DNA from: Anopheles merus
Lineage: Eukaryota > Arthropoda > Insecta > Diptera > Culicidae
Assembly (NCBI RefSeq): GCF_017562075.2
Contig: NC_054083.1
Location: forward strand, 46,346,942-46,410,941
Length of the DNA: 64,000 nucleotides
Direction: 5' to 3'
Below are positions 10,408 to 26,100 of the stretch, in pieces. The notes below the pieces were generated by a model. The model was given only the letters and a program-made list of their open reading frames with translations. It made no database searches and was not told the origin of the DNA. The position numbers and the translations under genes were made by a program. The number at the start of each line of letters is the position of its first letter. Positions within the stretch are counted from its first letter, which is position 1.

Positions 10408-13400
10408 AGTTTACTTGTGTTTCGTTTAAATTGCAAAAGCATGCAGCGACTGCAACGACCCGGCACGGGAACTGCAGCAGTGTGTAACATTAGTGGCAGC
10501 AGAAGAGCGGGCTCTTTGACCACCACCAACTCCCCGTAGCCCCTCCCCCCCCCCACCCTCCTGCTGGGAAAAGATGTAAGAACTGAAGCTGTAACTTTTA
10601 CGCTGTAACGGCACAGCAGTGCAGTGCGCAAGTTGTGTGGGTAACCATACGCTTCGCATGGTCAGACATTGACCGAAGTGGGAAGCTCCAGGGGGGGGGG
10701 GGGGGGGGGGGTGAAAAAAAAACAAAAGCCAACAAACACTAATTCATCGGTCGAATGTTGGCCGCTCTCGGTCCAATCCTTGTTGTGTACCGCACTGTAA
10801 CGATATCGAACTGATCCGGCATTGCTTGCTACCATCCACTATCCACCGAACGTGCTGCTGGCAAAGTAGATTGCAGCACATGGCAGCGCATCCATGTGCC
10901 CGGGCGCTCGGCACCCCGTACGCAGAATGCAAAACAATCAGAGTAATTATCACACACTGTGAATTGATTAAAGCTAACATGAAGAAATGTCGGTTGATTA
11001 GAGCGCACCAACGCACCGACCGGGCCTTGGGCACACAGGCCGAGCACGTCCAATCAGGCCTTGGAGCGGGCGTGAACATCGGCTCATCGGGGGTCACAAA
11101 TTAATAAGCTTTTATTTACAAATCAAACCAAACGCATAATTAGCAGTGCTATGATAGGGTATGTGGCATGATGCCATGATCGAACACATAGACGCCCTGT
11201 CTGGCTGTGAGAAGGATTTTCAATGCCTGATTTCCAAACGTTGAAATCTAAACGCAGGTCGACCCGGTCTGGAATAGAGCGTAGAGCTTTCGTTCTATTC
11301 GACCCACGTTCATTCGCTCACTCGCACAGAGCGGGGAAAGCGCCAGATCGAGACACTTTCTAAACGGAATCATTGTTGCATTGTTTCACAAACATGTGAT
11401 AATGAATCTATGCAATTCCACCCTCCTTCACACGGGAACTCGGAGCCGTTCTGGGACTGCAAAACGACTAAAGTATTTCCTTACAATCCTTACATCGATC
11501 ACTGGTGGCGGGGGTCTGTTGTTTGTGCTTCATTTACATGCCGATTTCATCCTTCTGCTTGCTTCCTGCATTCCCGTTTTGTTCATCACCACCTCGCCAC
11601 CCCCTGCTGGATTGCAACGTGTGTCTCACTTTCCCATCGATTGCTGCAAACATTAGACGGGCGGGCGCCCAACGGCCCAACGGGGAGCGTACCTTTAAAA
11701 ACTCATTCCATTTATGCTTTCCGGTATGCCTCCCGGCGCGATACCTGCATCGGATCGGTTCGGGTTCCACCTGTACACACAGACTTGGTCTGCCTTGCAA
11801 AAAGGGACAGGGCAGGAGACACGGACACGAACAAGACGCCCTTTGGCGTAATGGAATGGTTATCAATTGCTCTGAAGCAACAGCAGCCCGCAGCGTGGGA
11901 CGGGAACTGGGAACGAAAGGGAAGCAGAGCAGCCATTCGGTGCGATTAAAAATAGAGCTCACTCATAATGGGAAATTCCCGATTGCAAGGTTTCGAGGAC
12001 AATGTGTAGTAGTACACTTTAATCATCTGCCACCATTCGCCCGGTAGAACCGTATCGGTTCACGGTCGGTGCTTTTATCAATATTGGAAGTCTGTTTTTT
12101 GCATTTCGGGATTTTGTATTTCAAAACAGTTGTGCGAGTTACGTTTCAAGCATTTACATTCGTGATCGTCATGAGGGATGATGAATTGATGCTGAGTGGA
12201 GGCGTTGAGGGAGTGATAGACAGCAGGATTGAAAGCGCAGGCTGTTACAGGCTACAAATCAGCTGTTGTATTTAAATACCGTAAACACAGAGAGCAGAGA
12301 GTTAATGATGTCGATTGAATAGTAATAATAAACAACGTAGAACTCTAGAAAACGAGCAGGTGCATTAACGCAAGCATGATGATATCGATTGAAATATCAC
12401 ATAAAGACTGTTTAATAAGTACACATTTAGCCAACAATCGATCTTTCGCACAATAGCGCTTTAATAGTGACTAAAAATATTTATATTAAGCAGCTGATGT
12501 CAAACTGGTAGCATAGTTTTAGGCGTTCTTCATGAAATATAGCGCCATTGAGAAGTTTCGCATTATCAGTCATACTATTCAATTTGAAATACTCTTTACT
12601 GCGACTTTGCTACTTAAGATAAACCAATGATAAAAACATATCAAAATCAACCCTTCATTCAGTTTCTTCAACGAAAATTGTAACATAATTGAAATCAAAT
12701 CATCAGCTTCAAAACATCAGCTTATCACAACTCCGGATGAAGCAATAAAACTCTCAACCAAAAATCCCTATTTTCCTATTTTCAATTCAATCTGGATGCT
12801 TCAACCAGTCCACACACACACACACACACACGTCCCGTGTCCTGTCGTGCGACAAACATCACGAACTTTTCGTATTTTTTTCGGACTTTAAAAACTCCTC
12901 CCGTATTGAAAGCTCCACCCACATCCACCGTCGCATCTCCTCTCTGAATGGAAGTTTTATCAGCCTGTTGATGACATTTATCAGCAAATTTTCACACAGT
13001 TCACTAATTTTACGCTCACAACAACAATAGCACACCAGCTTGGCCGACCAAATAAAGTTATCCCTTTTCTATAAACGCAATCGCAAACGGGAACTCCCTT
13101 CCACTAAGCCGGAACTGCGGAGGTAAAAACCGTCCGTGAAAATGTTCCCGATTTGCAAACTCCGGGCCCTCCTCCGCCGCACCAGTGGATCCGTCGGGGG
13201 ATAATAGCAGCTTCTCTCTTCACACCGGGCATGACTGTTGGGTTGGGGAATTTTCGGGGAACCTTTTCCATACTGTCCAACGCCCGACCCGAAATGTCAC
13301 CAGCTCTGGCACACACACACACACCCACCCACCACAGACCTAGACCTACTAGGAGGTGGAACTGAAGGCAAATGCAAACATATTTCCCCAAACATGCGCC

Positions 13401-16400
13401 CCTCCAAAGGTTTTCTCCCAATCGTCTTCTCGATCGCAATCACCAGCCCACCTCTGCATCCACTCACACACACACACACACACACACACACAGCATCTCA
13501 TAAACACATCCTTAGTCGGGTGATATTAGGGGGGGGGGGGGGGAGTAGCGCACGGGACGGGCGAAAAAGCAAATCAAGCGCACCAAATTGGTACCCTTTT
13601 CAAAATGGGCAAAACTTTTCTAATTCTCTCGAACCAATTTCTAGCATTCGACTGAATCTAGCTGGCTGAGCTCTGTTTGACTCCGTTGTATAGGGTTGGT
13701 AGGGTTTCGCCTATCGCCCTTAAGTCAGTTGCTTAACTTCCAAGGAACGAGGCCTCCCTTGGAAGATCCTTCGAAACTCCATCGAGCCTTGCTTGCCTGT
13801 TGTATCGCGAAATGGAAGCCTTTTTTTTGTGTTGTTGCTTTTCCACCGTGTCTCGTGAAGCGTCAAGACCGAACGGATCCTGCTCCCAACAGGCGGGGGC
13901 GTTGGAGCTAGGCAATGGTCTGCGATATTGCCACACGAATGTCATAACGACGAGCGTCTCGAGCGCGCGGGGCTAATAAACTGATAAATGCCATCGAATT
14001 CGAATGCGAATCGGCTCTCGAATGGGATTCCCTTTTTTTTCAATACATTACCCGTTTCCGGATGTTGGTTCTTCTTCGGGGTGACTACTTCTTCGGGAAT
14101 CGCTTGACACCGAATGCGGGCTGCTTATACACGCCCGTTAGCACACACTTAAAACTCCGTTCGCTTTATACGTTATCGTGGAATAATATTATTGTAAATC
14201 GATTTCCTCTCGCTTGATTACTCGTGCCAACTAGTGTATTTGAATGGTGAGATAGAAAAAAAACTGTTCCACTTCAACGAATACGTGTGTGTGTGTGTGT
14301 TGTGTATTCGACGGCTAGCAACAAACAACAACAAAAAAACGGCATCAACGCATGCTTTTATGATCTACTAACGTCACTTGTCAACCGTTGCACGGGATGG
14401 CAGCCAAGAAATCCATCAGCATCATTACCGTGCCAGCCAGCATAGTGGCGCAAGTAGGCGCTGTTGCGTTTTGGGTAGTGTATTGACTTCGTTTCCTGTT
14501 TCGCTTCCACCAATCCGTGCCATCGCACACATCATCGAGCGATGTCAACCGTGCGACTTCCTGCGTGCGGATACCGGAAATAAGTACACACAAGGCACAC
14601 CCACGTCTCGAAGCTGTGTCCTTGCGGTGAAATCAGCATAAACCTTTGCGTGTTGCCGGTATGTCAAAAAGGGGCACCCGATGGTGACAGGGTGGGCAGC
14701 AAATAGTGGTGCGCACACGACAAAAACACGCCGTGAACGCAGCCGGAGGACGAGCGACGAAATAAAACGAAATAACCGTGCACGCAGAATGATTGACGAT
14801 TGATGTCTGTTCGTTCTCCTGTGTGTGTGTGTGTGTGTCCTTTTCCTGATGTCTGTTGGTTAGTTTTGCTTCTTCTTTTTACCCCCCCCCCCCAAACAAC
14901 AAACGCCCCCTACTGGTGCGGGAAACTCGTGGAAACTCCCGTTCGCCACCGCCACGCGTACATTCCCATGGTAGCCCGTTGGCCTATTTATCATTTTATG
15001 ATTGAATATATTCAATAAATTGCTTTGCGCCGCATCCAACGCATAAAAAGGCACAACCTCCCACCGCTGGGGAGCGACCGGTTTGCGTAAGCGGAAAGTG
15101 TTGCCTTTTTCCCGGGATTCAATTGATGGCCGCTGGTGGCTGTGAGCATATTTCCTGTGAGTGCCTTTTTATTGAACTAACGAGCGGGAAGGCTAGGAGG
15201 ACCTTCATTATCGCACAGTGTGTGCTGGCATGAAATTATTTCAATCCTCAGTACAAAGAAGCACCCACCATTGCTGCCGGTAGCACTCGCCAATGGGCGA
15301 CACAGTAACAAACAAAAAAAAAACCCAATACCCAATGATGGACGCCCCAGCGCGAGGGCGAGAAAAATAACTTTGACCGAGCATAATTTCAGCACGCACA
15401 CCCCCAGCCGCCTGGGCTGTTGGACACATGGCACATGGCGCACTGACACTGATTGTATGTGACGATAAACCTGACCGGCGCACCGTTTCGACATTTCGAA
15501 ATGACTTTTCTCGCCACAGAAAAGGGGGCACACATCAGTGATAAGATTGTCCGGCCCACGCTAATACGTCCAGCGAATGGGTTCTTGGCATTATCTGCAC
15601 GGGCCGTGCTTTAGGAACGCGCTCGAAGTATCCGGGGGAAGGGGGGGGGGGGTCTAGATAAGGTCGATTGCGGAAATAGTTCCACCGACAGGTCGTGGAG
15701 TTTCGCCCAGTTTCCCGATTGACACTATCGGGAAATCTCTGACGTGACGCAATTGTCATAACGGTACGGGGGAAAACTGGTAACTTCGAACTGTAGATTA
15801 TGGGTGTCATTTGAATAGTTTGAGCGGGAATTGTGGATGGTTTCAATTTATATATTTGACGTTCTTGTGAGACAGTAATCTTGATGATCATGTTTAGTAC
15901 GTTTTATGAGCCTTGAATAATGTGGAAAGTGAAACTATATGAAATATTTTTTTTTTAATCAAACATACGAAACATAAGGAAATAGCTCATAATTTGATTA
16001 TTTTTTGTGTGTTTTATAAACAGTTTGCAAAACATTTAAATTTCCTAGATGCCCCAACCCAAGTGTGAGCTTTTTTTCAATCAATTTCTATTATTTTCAA
16101 GGAAGCTATCAGACTTCGAAGGGAGCCCATTTTCCAATCACATTAATTGAATTCCAATCGACACGCAGAGTGCCATTTACTCAACTTGGATTAAAAACAG
16201 GACGCCCTTCGGCCCACGGTTCCAGTGCTGTGTCCCCGAGCGGGCCATTGCGCGCAGGAACCACCCTGGTCGGCCGGTTAAGCTAAACAAATTTACACGC
16301 AAACAATGCTCTACCATACCGCTCCCAACCGCCCAATACGATTCCAATTACATTCGGATTCGGCGAGAATTCCTGATGGGGGTTGTGTGCTAACGTGTGC

Positions 16401-19189
16401 CGCCCCAGTCCTACCAGCTGCAAAGCGTGTGAATCCGGTGCTGGTCCATGCTCTGGGAACGATGCACACCACGGTTGCTGGCTTTCAATTTTCACCATAA
16501 ATCCTGTATCGCTTCGTGCCGCTTTCCCCACCCTCAACCGTTGTACAAAGAGCTTACAGCAGATCAGCATAATTTAACTAGCGCTTCCAGTTTCCGTGGT
16601 AGACAGATCTTGAGATCGAACAAACGTTCGCTTTCTCACTTCGATCGACTAAGAGAGAGAGATACCGAGAGAAGGCGCGCCCTGAGTGAAGATTGTTTAC
16701 ACAAGTTTTGTTCTTCTGTCAAATCCTGGCCGCGTAGTGTATTACACAAGACACATCCTGCCAATGGACACAACAACAGCATACAATAGCAGGGCATACG
16801 GCCTCCGCCTTCGATCGTAACCAACGGAAACGAAGTGCCAATCAATCGTAAGCGGCAACAGAAGCCTCGCCAAAGGTTTCCACCGCCACAGCAAGCGTAC
16901 CGTTCGTCGCCTACTGTGTGCGCCACTGTGTGCAGATCGGTAAGGAGATTGTAAAGCCCTGCTGTTGTTGTTGTTTTTTTTTCCCCTACTCCTCTCCTTC
17001 GACACATCGCATATCAAAACACCAAGTGTTTGAATATCCATAACCAAGGAAGGCGCATTAGCCCCATCGGTGTGCGTGGCCGGTGTTTATAGATGTATCT
17101 TATCACTGGAAGCACTTTCACCGCCATCGACCCAAGAAACAGATTATTTATTTACTTTCCATTGCGTGAGCTTTGTGATGGGGGGGGGGATGGAAGGAAG
17201 ATCCTTGCACAGCCATCTCGGATCTTTCTGGGCGCATCCTGCACAAGACACACGCCGCTACGCCGCCAAGTGGACGATACGTTTGCGGAATCGATTCATC
17301 GCAGCTGCGCCAGTCGTGCGGCGGCGGCGGCGGCGGCGGCAGCGTTGCGTATTGTTTGCGTAGTGTGTTACCACTTCCTGTGCAGATGCAGACCCACACA
17401 TTCTCTCTCTCTCTCTTTACGTCTATTTTTCTGCACTCAAACTACCCGTTTGTTATGCTGCTGTTGTTATTATTGTTGATGATGCGATCCGACAACGACA
17501 CCTTCCCTGCTACTTCGCAAAGGCGCAACACAACACTCTGTCAACAGCGATTGTTATGCTTTTGCGGAAAAACCTTCCAGCCCCCCCCCCCCCCCAAGTT
17601 GTCCGAGAAGCTCTATCAGCGCAATAGCAATTTTCTCACTCCCCCCTGAGTGTCATATCGAAGAGGACGATACTGTACGATTCCACGTTCTGTTTGCGCC
17701 GTCTCGTTCAAGCTCGGTCGACCTCTCAAGAGGTTTGCCCAGCAAAAATGGGGAAGAGATTTGCTGAAAGATCCTAGAACCCTGAATGGAGTTCACACAT
17801 GCACGCTCTGACCGGCTGGACCAGGGATAAAAGTGTCTTTTTTACAGTTTTTTTGTTGTTGTCTGTTTTGTTGCAATGCACCAATACGAAAAATCGGATT
17901 GGATCTTGATTGAAAATGTTCTCAATGTCCCTTTTCGTCTAACCGCCTCCAACCATTTGGCTGTTGCGCCGTGGACAATAATGCAGGCTCCCATTGCGTT
18001 CAAGCTCGTTTGTTGACGTCTATTTATTCGCCCGACTATGATTAGATCTTCTTTTATTGGTTTTATCTGTACTGAGAGACAGAGAGAGGGGGATTTTACC
18101 CCTCTTCCAGTGCAGGAAACTTCGCACAATGCCGTTAAGGATGGATTTGAAAGACTCAAGCGAAAATAGCACGATAAGAAAACGGCCTAAAATAGTCAAA
18201 CGACAGGGGGACAGGGCGTAGGTCTAATTCCAGGCAAGCCTACCTACAAATTCAACCTGTTACGCAAACCAATTTTGTGTGCAAAAGTGGAACAAAACAT
18301 GGAACAAACATTTGTAAAGGAAACACTGTCAGCCCGAGATGCACATACATCTTCGAAGCATTTAGTCCATTTGCGATTAAAGTCATTAACAGGCGGGGGC
18401 TCTGGTACGGGCACTCCGATAACCTTCCGTTCAAGACATACAAAAGGCTTACATGGGCCTCCATCCATTGCACAGTATAAGCATGAAATTTAAACAGCAA
18501 ATTCTAATCGTTTCCCACCGAAGAAAGAATGCTCCAATGCTGCCTGTGCGCTGCAGCATACTGCCCCTTTTCCCGGTATCTTTTAATCAACCAGTAACTC
18601 TGGAAAATTGCCATCTTGTGTCGTTTATTAATCTTCTGCTACGTAAATGGTCATCCCCCAGCCCAATGCCAACGGGTGTAACGGTACGGAATGGAACGAA
18701 TTCCAAACATACCAAACGGACTCATCCTGTACTGCTCTAGGATACGAGCCGCGTTGAAGGCAGCGCGAGTTCTCGCTCCACTTGTCGGGAATCGGGAAAC
18801 AACCCAACGAAAACAGTGTCCCCTGTTACCGACGCAGTAAGTAACACGGGCTAGAAGATGGAATCAAGCTGAATGAAATGAAAACCGGTAGCGAAATTGC
18901 CAACACACACACACACACACACACATCTATTACTAGTAGTGGATTACGGATGCTTTACTCCGCAGGGCTATTGGGTAGAAGATCCCACCCGATAGTACCA
19001 CCCCCCTCAAAATGGCAACGATGGTTACGAATAGACCATGCGTTTCTGAGGTCCGAACACTGAGATGGCGCCAGCGGTGGTAGGGACATCATTTTATTTC
19101 CTTCCAGCCAGGATATCTCCCGCTGGCGATCTTTATGGATAGTTTCAGAGAAATAACTGCTCTCGTTTCTGCTTCTTCTTCTTATTCTG

Positions 19190-19224
19190 CTTCTTCTTCT
19201 TCTTCTTCTTCTTCTTCTTCTTCC
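19190..19224. repeat. (TCT)n trinucleotide microsatellite
   Basis: A run of CTT/TCT units. It generates poly-Ser and poly-Arg shadow frames on the two strands. Confidence 0.9.
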
Positions 19225-20118
19225 CAATCGCATGGTGGTGGTGTCCAGTCGCGCAAGGCCACTCTCATGGCATGCTGGAGAAATGAGCAAACATTCACCT
19301 TCTCCGCATCCGCGCGGCATTATGCGCTCGAGCTTCGCAAGACATCCAAAGCAAAGCAGGCGCTTTCTTATTGCATATTCCTCTGGTGCAGAAAAGGGGC
19401 GGTGTAATAAGGACAAGGGAAGATATTAAACAAGCAGCAGCGATAAGCAGGACACTATCAGAGGAGGGAAAAAAGGTGTGAGGGAAACATAATATTACAA
19501 TCTTTTAAATTTTCTCAAATGCCCCCGCAGATTGCAGATCGAAGCGCAACTCAAGCAAGGAAGGATCGTATCGTTGGGATAAAAGAAAGCGAAACAAAGT
19601 TTCTAGAGCAAACAAACAAAAGAGCAAAAAAAAAACCCCCTCCGCTTACAATGTGCCAATAACAATCGCCTTAGAAGATGGTAACAATCTTTCGCTTCCA
19701 CCTTCCAAAGCGGGAGTAATTTTCATTTTCACAGGGGCTTTGAGCTATCGGCAATGTTACGGAGCGTGAAAATAAATACAGAAGCATGAGAAGCAGTGAG
19801 AGAGAATGAGAAAAAAGGGTAGAAAAAAAAAACAACTAACCAACAGTGTATTAAATTGAAGCATTAAAAGAAATGTAAAACAAAAGCCAACACAACAACG
19901 AACAACAACGAACCGCAACACGACCAGCGCAACTCGTCCTTCAGTTGTAATAAAATGTAAATAAGGAAATGAACCAAAATTGAGTTCCGACCGTGTTGGA
20001 ATAAAATAGAAAGGAGAGATCAAAAAAAAGGAGCGACCATACCCCGATGTGCAGTGAAGGACTTGGAGAAAGCTGGCTTCTCGGAAGGAAGTATTACACC
20101 ATGCAAAAGGAGGAGAAT

Positions 20119-20123
<5 letters not shown>

Positions 20124-20164
<41 letters not shown>
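20124..20164. repeat. (GA)n microsatellite
   Basis: A run of about 20 AG units with no coding meaning. Confidence 0.9.
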
Positions 20165-20168
<4 letters not shown>

Positions 20169-23100
20169 CGCAAGTTCGCGCAACAGTTTTCCATTGTGAC
20201 AAATGCAAATTGCTTCAAGATGTACAGCTTCTGATAAGCTGGGCTCGGGTGGTGTAGCGATTACAAAACAAAAAAGAAGAAGGTATTCCTAGGTCTCGCT
20301 TTACTTATCACCCAAAATGTGCGGAAGGATTCTCCGGGAGCAAAGTTAGTTCGGGGAAGTTTGTCACTAGACTAGAGCATAGAGATTTCGCGTGTACCTA
20401 ATTCCTAGCGTACAAGAGTCCGACGCTTTTCGATTCGTTATGGATTGTTGGCGAAGTCACCGAAAGGGCCACCCCATAAATGGTGGTGTGTAATTTTTGG
20501 GAAGTAAAAGTTGCAGCTTGCACACACCAGCCATGGTGTAGTACATGGAGCTGAATGATGGTACCTCAAAGGAATGCTTCTCATTGCTCGCCACAAGTTT
20601 CATTTATTTATCTTCTCTAAGAGCGTTAATTTCTGCTTCGCCATAGATACTTCAACTTCTGCTCGTTATGATGCATTCATATGCAGTGGATGCAGTAGTG
20701 TGCAAACCGTTACAGCTAGTTGGAGCTGGAGCATTGCTGGAGTACTGGAGTACTCCAAAATCCAGACAAAGTTTCACGATAGCTACCAGAGCTGTGGAGA
20801 TGTTTTATAATGGGACTTTTGAGAGAGTCTTATGAGGAGCTTATATTTTGGAAATGGAATTATAAATTGCAGATAAATTGCATTACCGTAATAGCTATTA
20901 TTAGGTAGTACTTCCAATTTCAAGTCTTCGTTAAAGAGGATCTAGTGTTATTATTATTAAAGTCATATTAATATTTATGATTTATATTGCATGATAGATT
21001 TTTCATTTTTATTTCAATTTATCCTTGAGTGTTTATTCTTCTCATCTACATCATCTTCAATCTTATCGACAGCTTCCAACTGCTCGGTTCTTACAACATT
21101 TATTGAAAAAAAAACTGTACGTACAACGTAGCCCAAGGCCGTTACACGCAAACGTTTTTACAGTGTATCATATCCATATCTCCATGACAATCCTCTCTTG
21201 CCATTCCTTCAACCACATCACACAAACACTCACACACACTGCTGTTGCTGGAAAAGTCAGCTGCAAATCCATCATCAATGTACGATGGCTTACGAATGCA
21301 CCACGCGCCAGGAGCGCTAGAGCGATGCTGGAGCGGAGCGGAGCAAAAACCAAGATGCATTCCAGCGTAAAATCAATATGATGCCCTTTTGCACACGCTG
21401 GGAAGCCCGGCATAAATCTCCTCACCTCTTCCATAACTCTTTGCAACTGCACTGAGGCTGCTCAATGCAAAAGCCGGATACTGGTAGAAACGCAGAATAG
21501 GGGGGAAAAAAAAAGTAATTGAATTCATCTTGATCGACATGAAGAATGATTGTCAAGTTCGCTTTATGAATTTCCATTCACATGCCTTTCTTTTTTTCCC
21601 CACGCCAGTGCGTGCGTTCTTGTGTGTGTGTGTGTGCGTGTTTTCGCTGTTCGCTTTCCTTATCCGCCGGCCCCTTTTCTTTACGCGCTGAACGCGTTCC
21701 TGGTTAGTGGTACCATGGAATAGAACACACCAACGCTAGCAACTTGACTTGACGGAATCGGAAAGCGGATCGAAAGAATGTGTTTTTTTTTTCTACCCAT
21801 AGAAGCATGGTTTTACCTTGCGGCACGATCCGAACCCATTCCCGATCCCGTAATCAGATCGTATGACAGACAGCATCAATGCCTACAGGTGCCCAGCCCA
21901 GCCTGAGTGGGGTGCCAATCCGGATCACGATTCTTCACCAATGCCCCCATTTCTTCGCCGAACCAAGGAGGACACGCTCTCTCCCACTGGATCGAGCCGA
22001 ACCTCCGCACTGCTGCTGCTTTTTGATTGACGTTTTTCATGCTGGGAAGGAGAGAAAATGGGAGCAAAGGGAGGGAAATTATCTTGGCATGGCATACGCA
22101 ATAGGAAACGGTGCGTTTGCACTGATAATGTACGTACGTGGTAGTAGGGTACCACAGGACGGAGGAACGGGATTTTGTGCCTCTCTTTCGTGCCACCGAT
22201 GCCTGTTTGGCGCTCCCCTTAGTGTGGTTGCTCTAATTCGTGGACATTGATTACATGTTTGCACCCTTTGTGTGTGTGTGCTAATTGCGATCAATGTTAG
22301 CAGTCTTAATTTGTTCCCTTTTTACATCAACATGATGATGACTTGGCTCTCCATGAAGCTTTTCACATAATACGCTCTATTAAGCAAAATTGAACGTTAT
22401 TTCTATTCTTGAAATTCAACACTTTTGAGCCGTAATCCATGTATAATCTGTCAAATGCGTCAAGTGTGTGAGTGTGTTTCGAACCCAAGCTCACATACCG
22501 TGATCGTCTTTCAACCGCACACCGAACACCCGATAAGGAAAGCAACCTTCATTGGCCTTCATCTGCGTCTGCCAGTGGCCAACAGCAAAACGCCACAGTG
22601 CCAAGACAGAGGTGCCCAAAGTGTCAGAGCGTGACGAAGGAAATTAGGCTCTTATTACAACGCCAATCCATCCCACGAGCACATCACAATGATCGACACA
22701 GGGAAAATCGATGCCCCTATCGTTGCAGTTGAAGTAAATGGTACACCGTTCGTCGTGCCCGCCCCGTAAAGTGTGCTCTTCATTAGCAAAAACCAAACCC
22801 AGCATGTACGCTGCACCGTGGGCTACAACACAGGGAAGGAAACGATTCATCCTTCCCGTTGTCGATCACGAGTGGCCTTTTCCATGACTCACTGCAGATG
22901 GGCTGGGCAGTCGGTTTTCTATCGTCAACACACGCACACACGCTGTGTTGCTTTGGGGTCCTTCCTTCTTACCGGAAAATTCCGTACCAAGATAGATTAA
23001 TCGTGCCAAAAACGACTCCGTGCTAGCTCAAAATCGTACACACCGCACACACCTTTCCAAACGTGTATGTGATGCGTCGTTCGAAGACTTGGGCGGAAAG

Positions 23101-26100
23101 TCATGCCCAACCGTCCGACAAGCTCAAGTGAGGCTTACAGTTAAGCCAATCATAACTAAAGAGGTATTACACCGTTCGAGCGGAGGTTGAACGGTTCACA
23201 AACACACAAATGTGCACTGTGCATCAACGACTATTTACTGGGGTCGGGAACAGTGCTCCAAGCACCGGACAGCCCGGACATGTTCTGGTTAATATATTGG
23301 CTCTATTCTTGGAGAAGCTATAAGAGAAGGCATAGCTTTTTAATTTGTTCAATACCAGGTACAAAGTACAACGATGGTTTGAGTTATTTCTCAACAGCTG
23401 TCTTCATCTACAATATGCATTTACCAGAAAGCCCTAGATTCTGGATGCTTTCCATGTATTGATAATATTCCTGCTACATTTAATTGTGTTGGAGTGGAGC
23501 ATATCGTCAACTTCACAGTCTAATTTACTTTGATTACAATAAAAGGTTTTCCAGGAGTTCTCATAGCTGTGTCGACACTTTATTGACTCTTTCTTACGTG
23601 AATTGAACTTAATGTTATGGGATTCCAATAGGAATCTCCAAGCAGCCTTTCCATAAAGGGTGCTATAGATAGTCCAATAGGAACTTCTCTTCCAATACGA
23701 AAGAGTCCAGGAAGTGTCAAGGAAGTGGAACCATTCCAGTAATTGAGCTTAAAGCTATTTTTTAATTGAAAGGTTCATCTGTACTGTAAAATAAGCTAAA
23801 TCTCAGAATATTCCGTACGTAAACTGGATTAAATTCAGTTCAATTGCAAGAACTGCTTTATTATATTAATTTATATTAGCATGATGCTGGGAAGCAATAT
23901 TGAAACTTATCGACAGCAGAGAGTTCACAACACCCATACAATCAATAATATACTGATAATAACAACACTGAAGGGCTCCAACATACTAAAAGACCGCCAT
24001 GCTGCCCTTACTACAAGGGTAAATGCACCGAAAATGCACACAACTAAATTATACCCTTCCAGTGCCATATGCCACCGGTCACCTTCCTGCTCAACCTTCC
24101 TTTCCTTCTTCCCTCCAGCCACACGCGACACACCGACCGTTGGGTGGGTGTAAATTTTCTCACCACATGCACATGCACTGCATCTAAAAACTCGTACGAT
24201 CGTCGTGTGTGTGTGTGTGTCTTTCGGCCGATTCGTTCGATCGAGACACGACGTTTGGCAACGTTCCCAGGAGCTTGTTTAGTTACCGCTCGCTCCCTGG
24301 AGTGGCTCACCCACGACATCGGTCGGTTCGGCACTAACAAACAAACAAAACATCCTTGTCCCAGCATCCCGTGCGCACACAACATAATGCGCGGTGCAAA
24401 ATATGAGCGGACGGAAAACAGCTGTAAAATTATCATAAAAACGATACACCAGCAACACCGCTCCGGTGTACCATTCTGGGGGAACGTATACGCAAATAAA
24501 ATCCCGTCTAGGTGGTTCTCTCCGTGTCTCGAAGAACGAAGAGTGAAGGTGTAAACCAGAAAAAACTAGCACACCATAAAGAACAGTTTTATGAGAGCAA
24601 CGTTTAAACGTTGGAAAGAGCTTACACGGCACACACACAAAAGCACAAGCACGTTTGGACACTGTGCGCTCCTCTGCCTCGATGCCATCAACAAGCGTCC
24701 TCCGTGTTTAGTTCGATTGTTTTCCCAAAATTAATTTGCAATAACAAGAGCTTTTCTCTTCTTTTCTATTTGGAGCCCCTTTTGGGAAAGCTTTGTCGCA
24801 ATCAAACGGCGGGTGCATAATGCAGCAGTTCAGTACCAACTCTCTGCTGCAACTCAAACAAGGCCAGACACATCATCATCACATCAAACCGATTGGTGGG
24901 CTAACACCACCAAGTACACGGGTCAAATGGTGTCCCCACCAGGGGACACTCTCTCGGGTCGCTTAGGTCCTTCAAAACGTGGTACAGGGCGAAAGAAAGG
25001 GATGAAAGAACCACTGGAAAATGGTGCGAAATCCGAGGCACAAAATCAAATTAAAAAAAAAGCATTTGAATAATTCCGTTATTATCGTTATTAATATTTC
25101 GCTCGTACTTGTAAATCGTGCGACACGTTCCTAATGGCATGCACCACGATGATCATCCCGCTCACCCTCTGCACAAAGTCGAACGTAACACAGTTGCAAA
25201 GAAAAGCGTGGAAAACAAACAACGCGCGAGCCCAACAGCACGAGAGAGAACGAGAGTGCGAACAAACAGATGTGCTAGCGTTTGCAACAGAGCTTCGCTC
25301 GTGTTTTCGTACTGTGAGACGACCCAAAGCACCAACGCTAAAGGAGGGCGGGACACATAACCCTTCGGCCTCGGTTTTATTACGCGGTGTCTCTCGCGGT
25401 GCTGAGGCACTGGGCTGGTTTGTCTCACTCGCTGTTGTATGTAAATTCCCGCTGCCCGGTTCCTTGGAGGACATCCCCGGACAAACTGTCCCACCTCGGG
25501 GCCTTGGGAAGGGCGAAGAGGGAATGTGGAATTATTTATGCATCATTGCAAACCCCCCTCCTATCCCCCCTCTCATCCAACACGCCCTGCCCACTGGCGC
25601 ATAGTTCTAGCGGTGTACGCAAAGCCGTACCACGACGTTCGGTTTTGCATCGGAAAAGGTGCAAAAACAACCGTTTAGATGCCGCCGCGCGGCACAAACA
25701 AATTCGAGCTTCATAATAATATCGCATTATTAAAACCCGTGGTATTATTTGTTGTTGTTTGTGCCGTTTCGTTTGTTTGCTGTGTACTGTGGTTTGTGCG
25801 CTGAAACCGCGGTTTATGATTATGCCATTGGATTGTGATCGAACTATTGCTTGAAGATTGCTTTTCTTGCCGCTTGGTTCGCCCCAACCCCAAACCAGCT
25901 TGTTCGCAACCATTGTCGCCAACCCGACATTGCGGCTAGTGGTTTGTGATAAGGGATTAGGAGGGTTTCTTGCTGCAAGGAACCGTCCTTCCAGTGTTCC
26001 ATGGCCCAGTTCCTTCGAGCTGTGGCCACACACTGACCAGTCGGGCCGAACGGTGAAAGGCGAGCATGATTTGTCATGTCGTCCGCTTAAGACTCCATCC

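Noticed and set aside
11505..12047. 180-codon plus-strand frame
   Set aside because: Overlaps frames of 179 and 142 codons in other registers, with no motif, no splice context and no coding bias.
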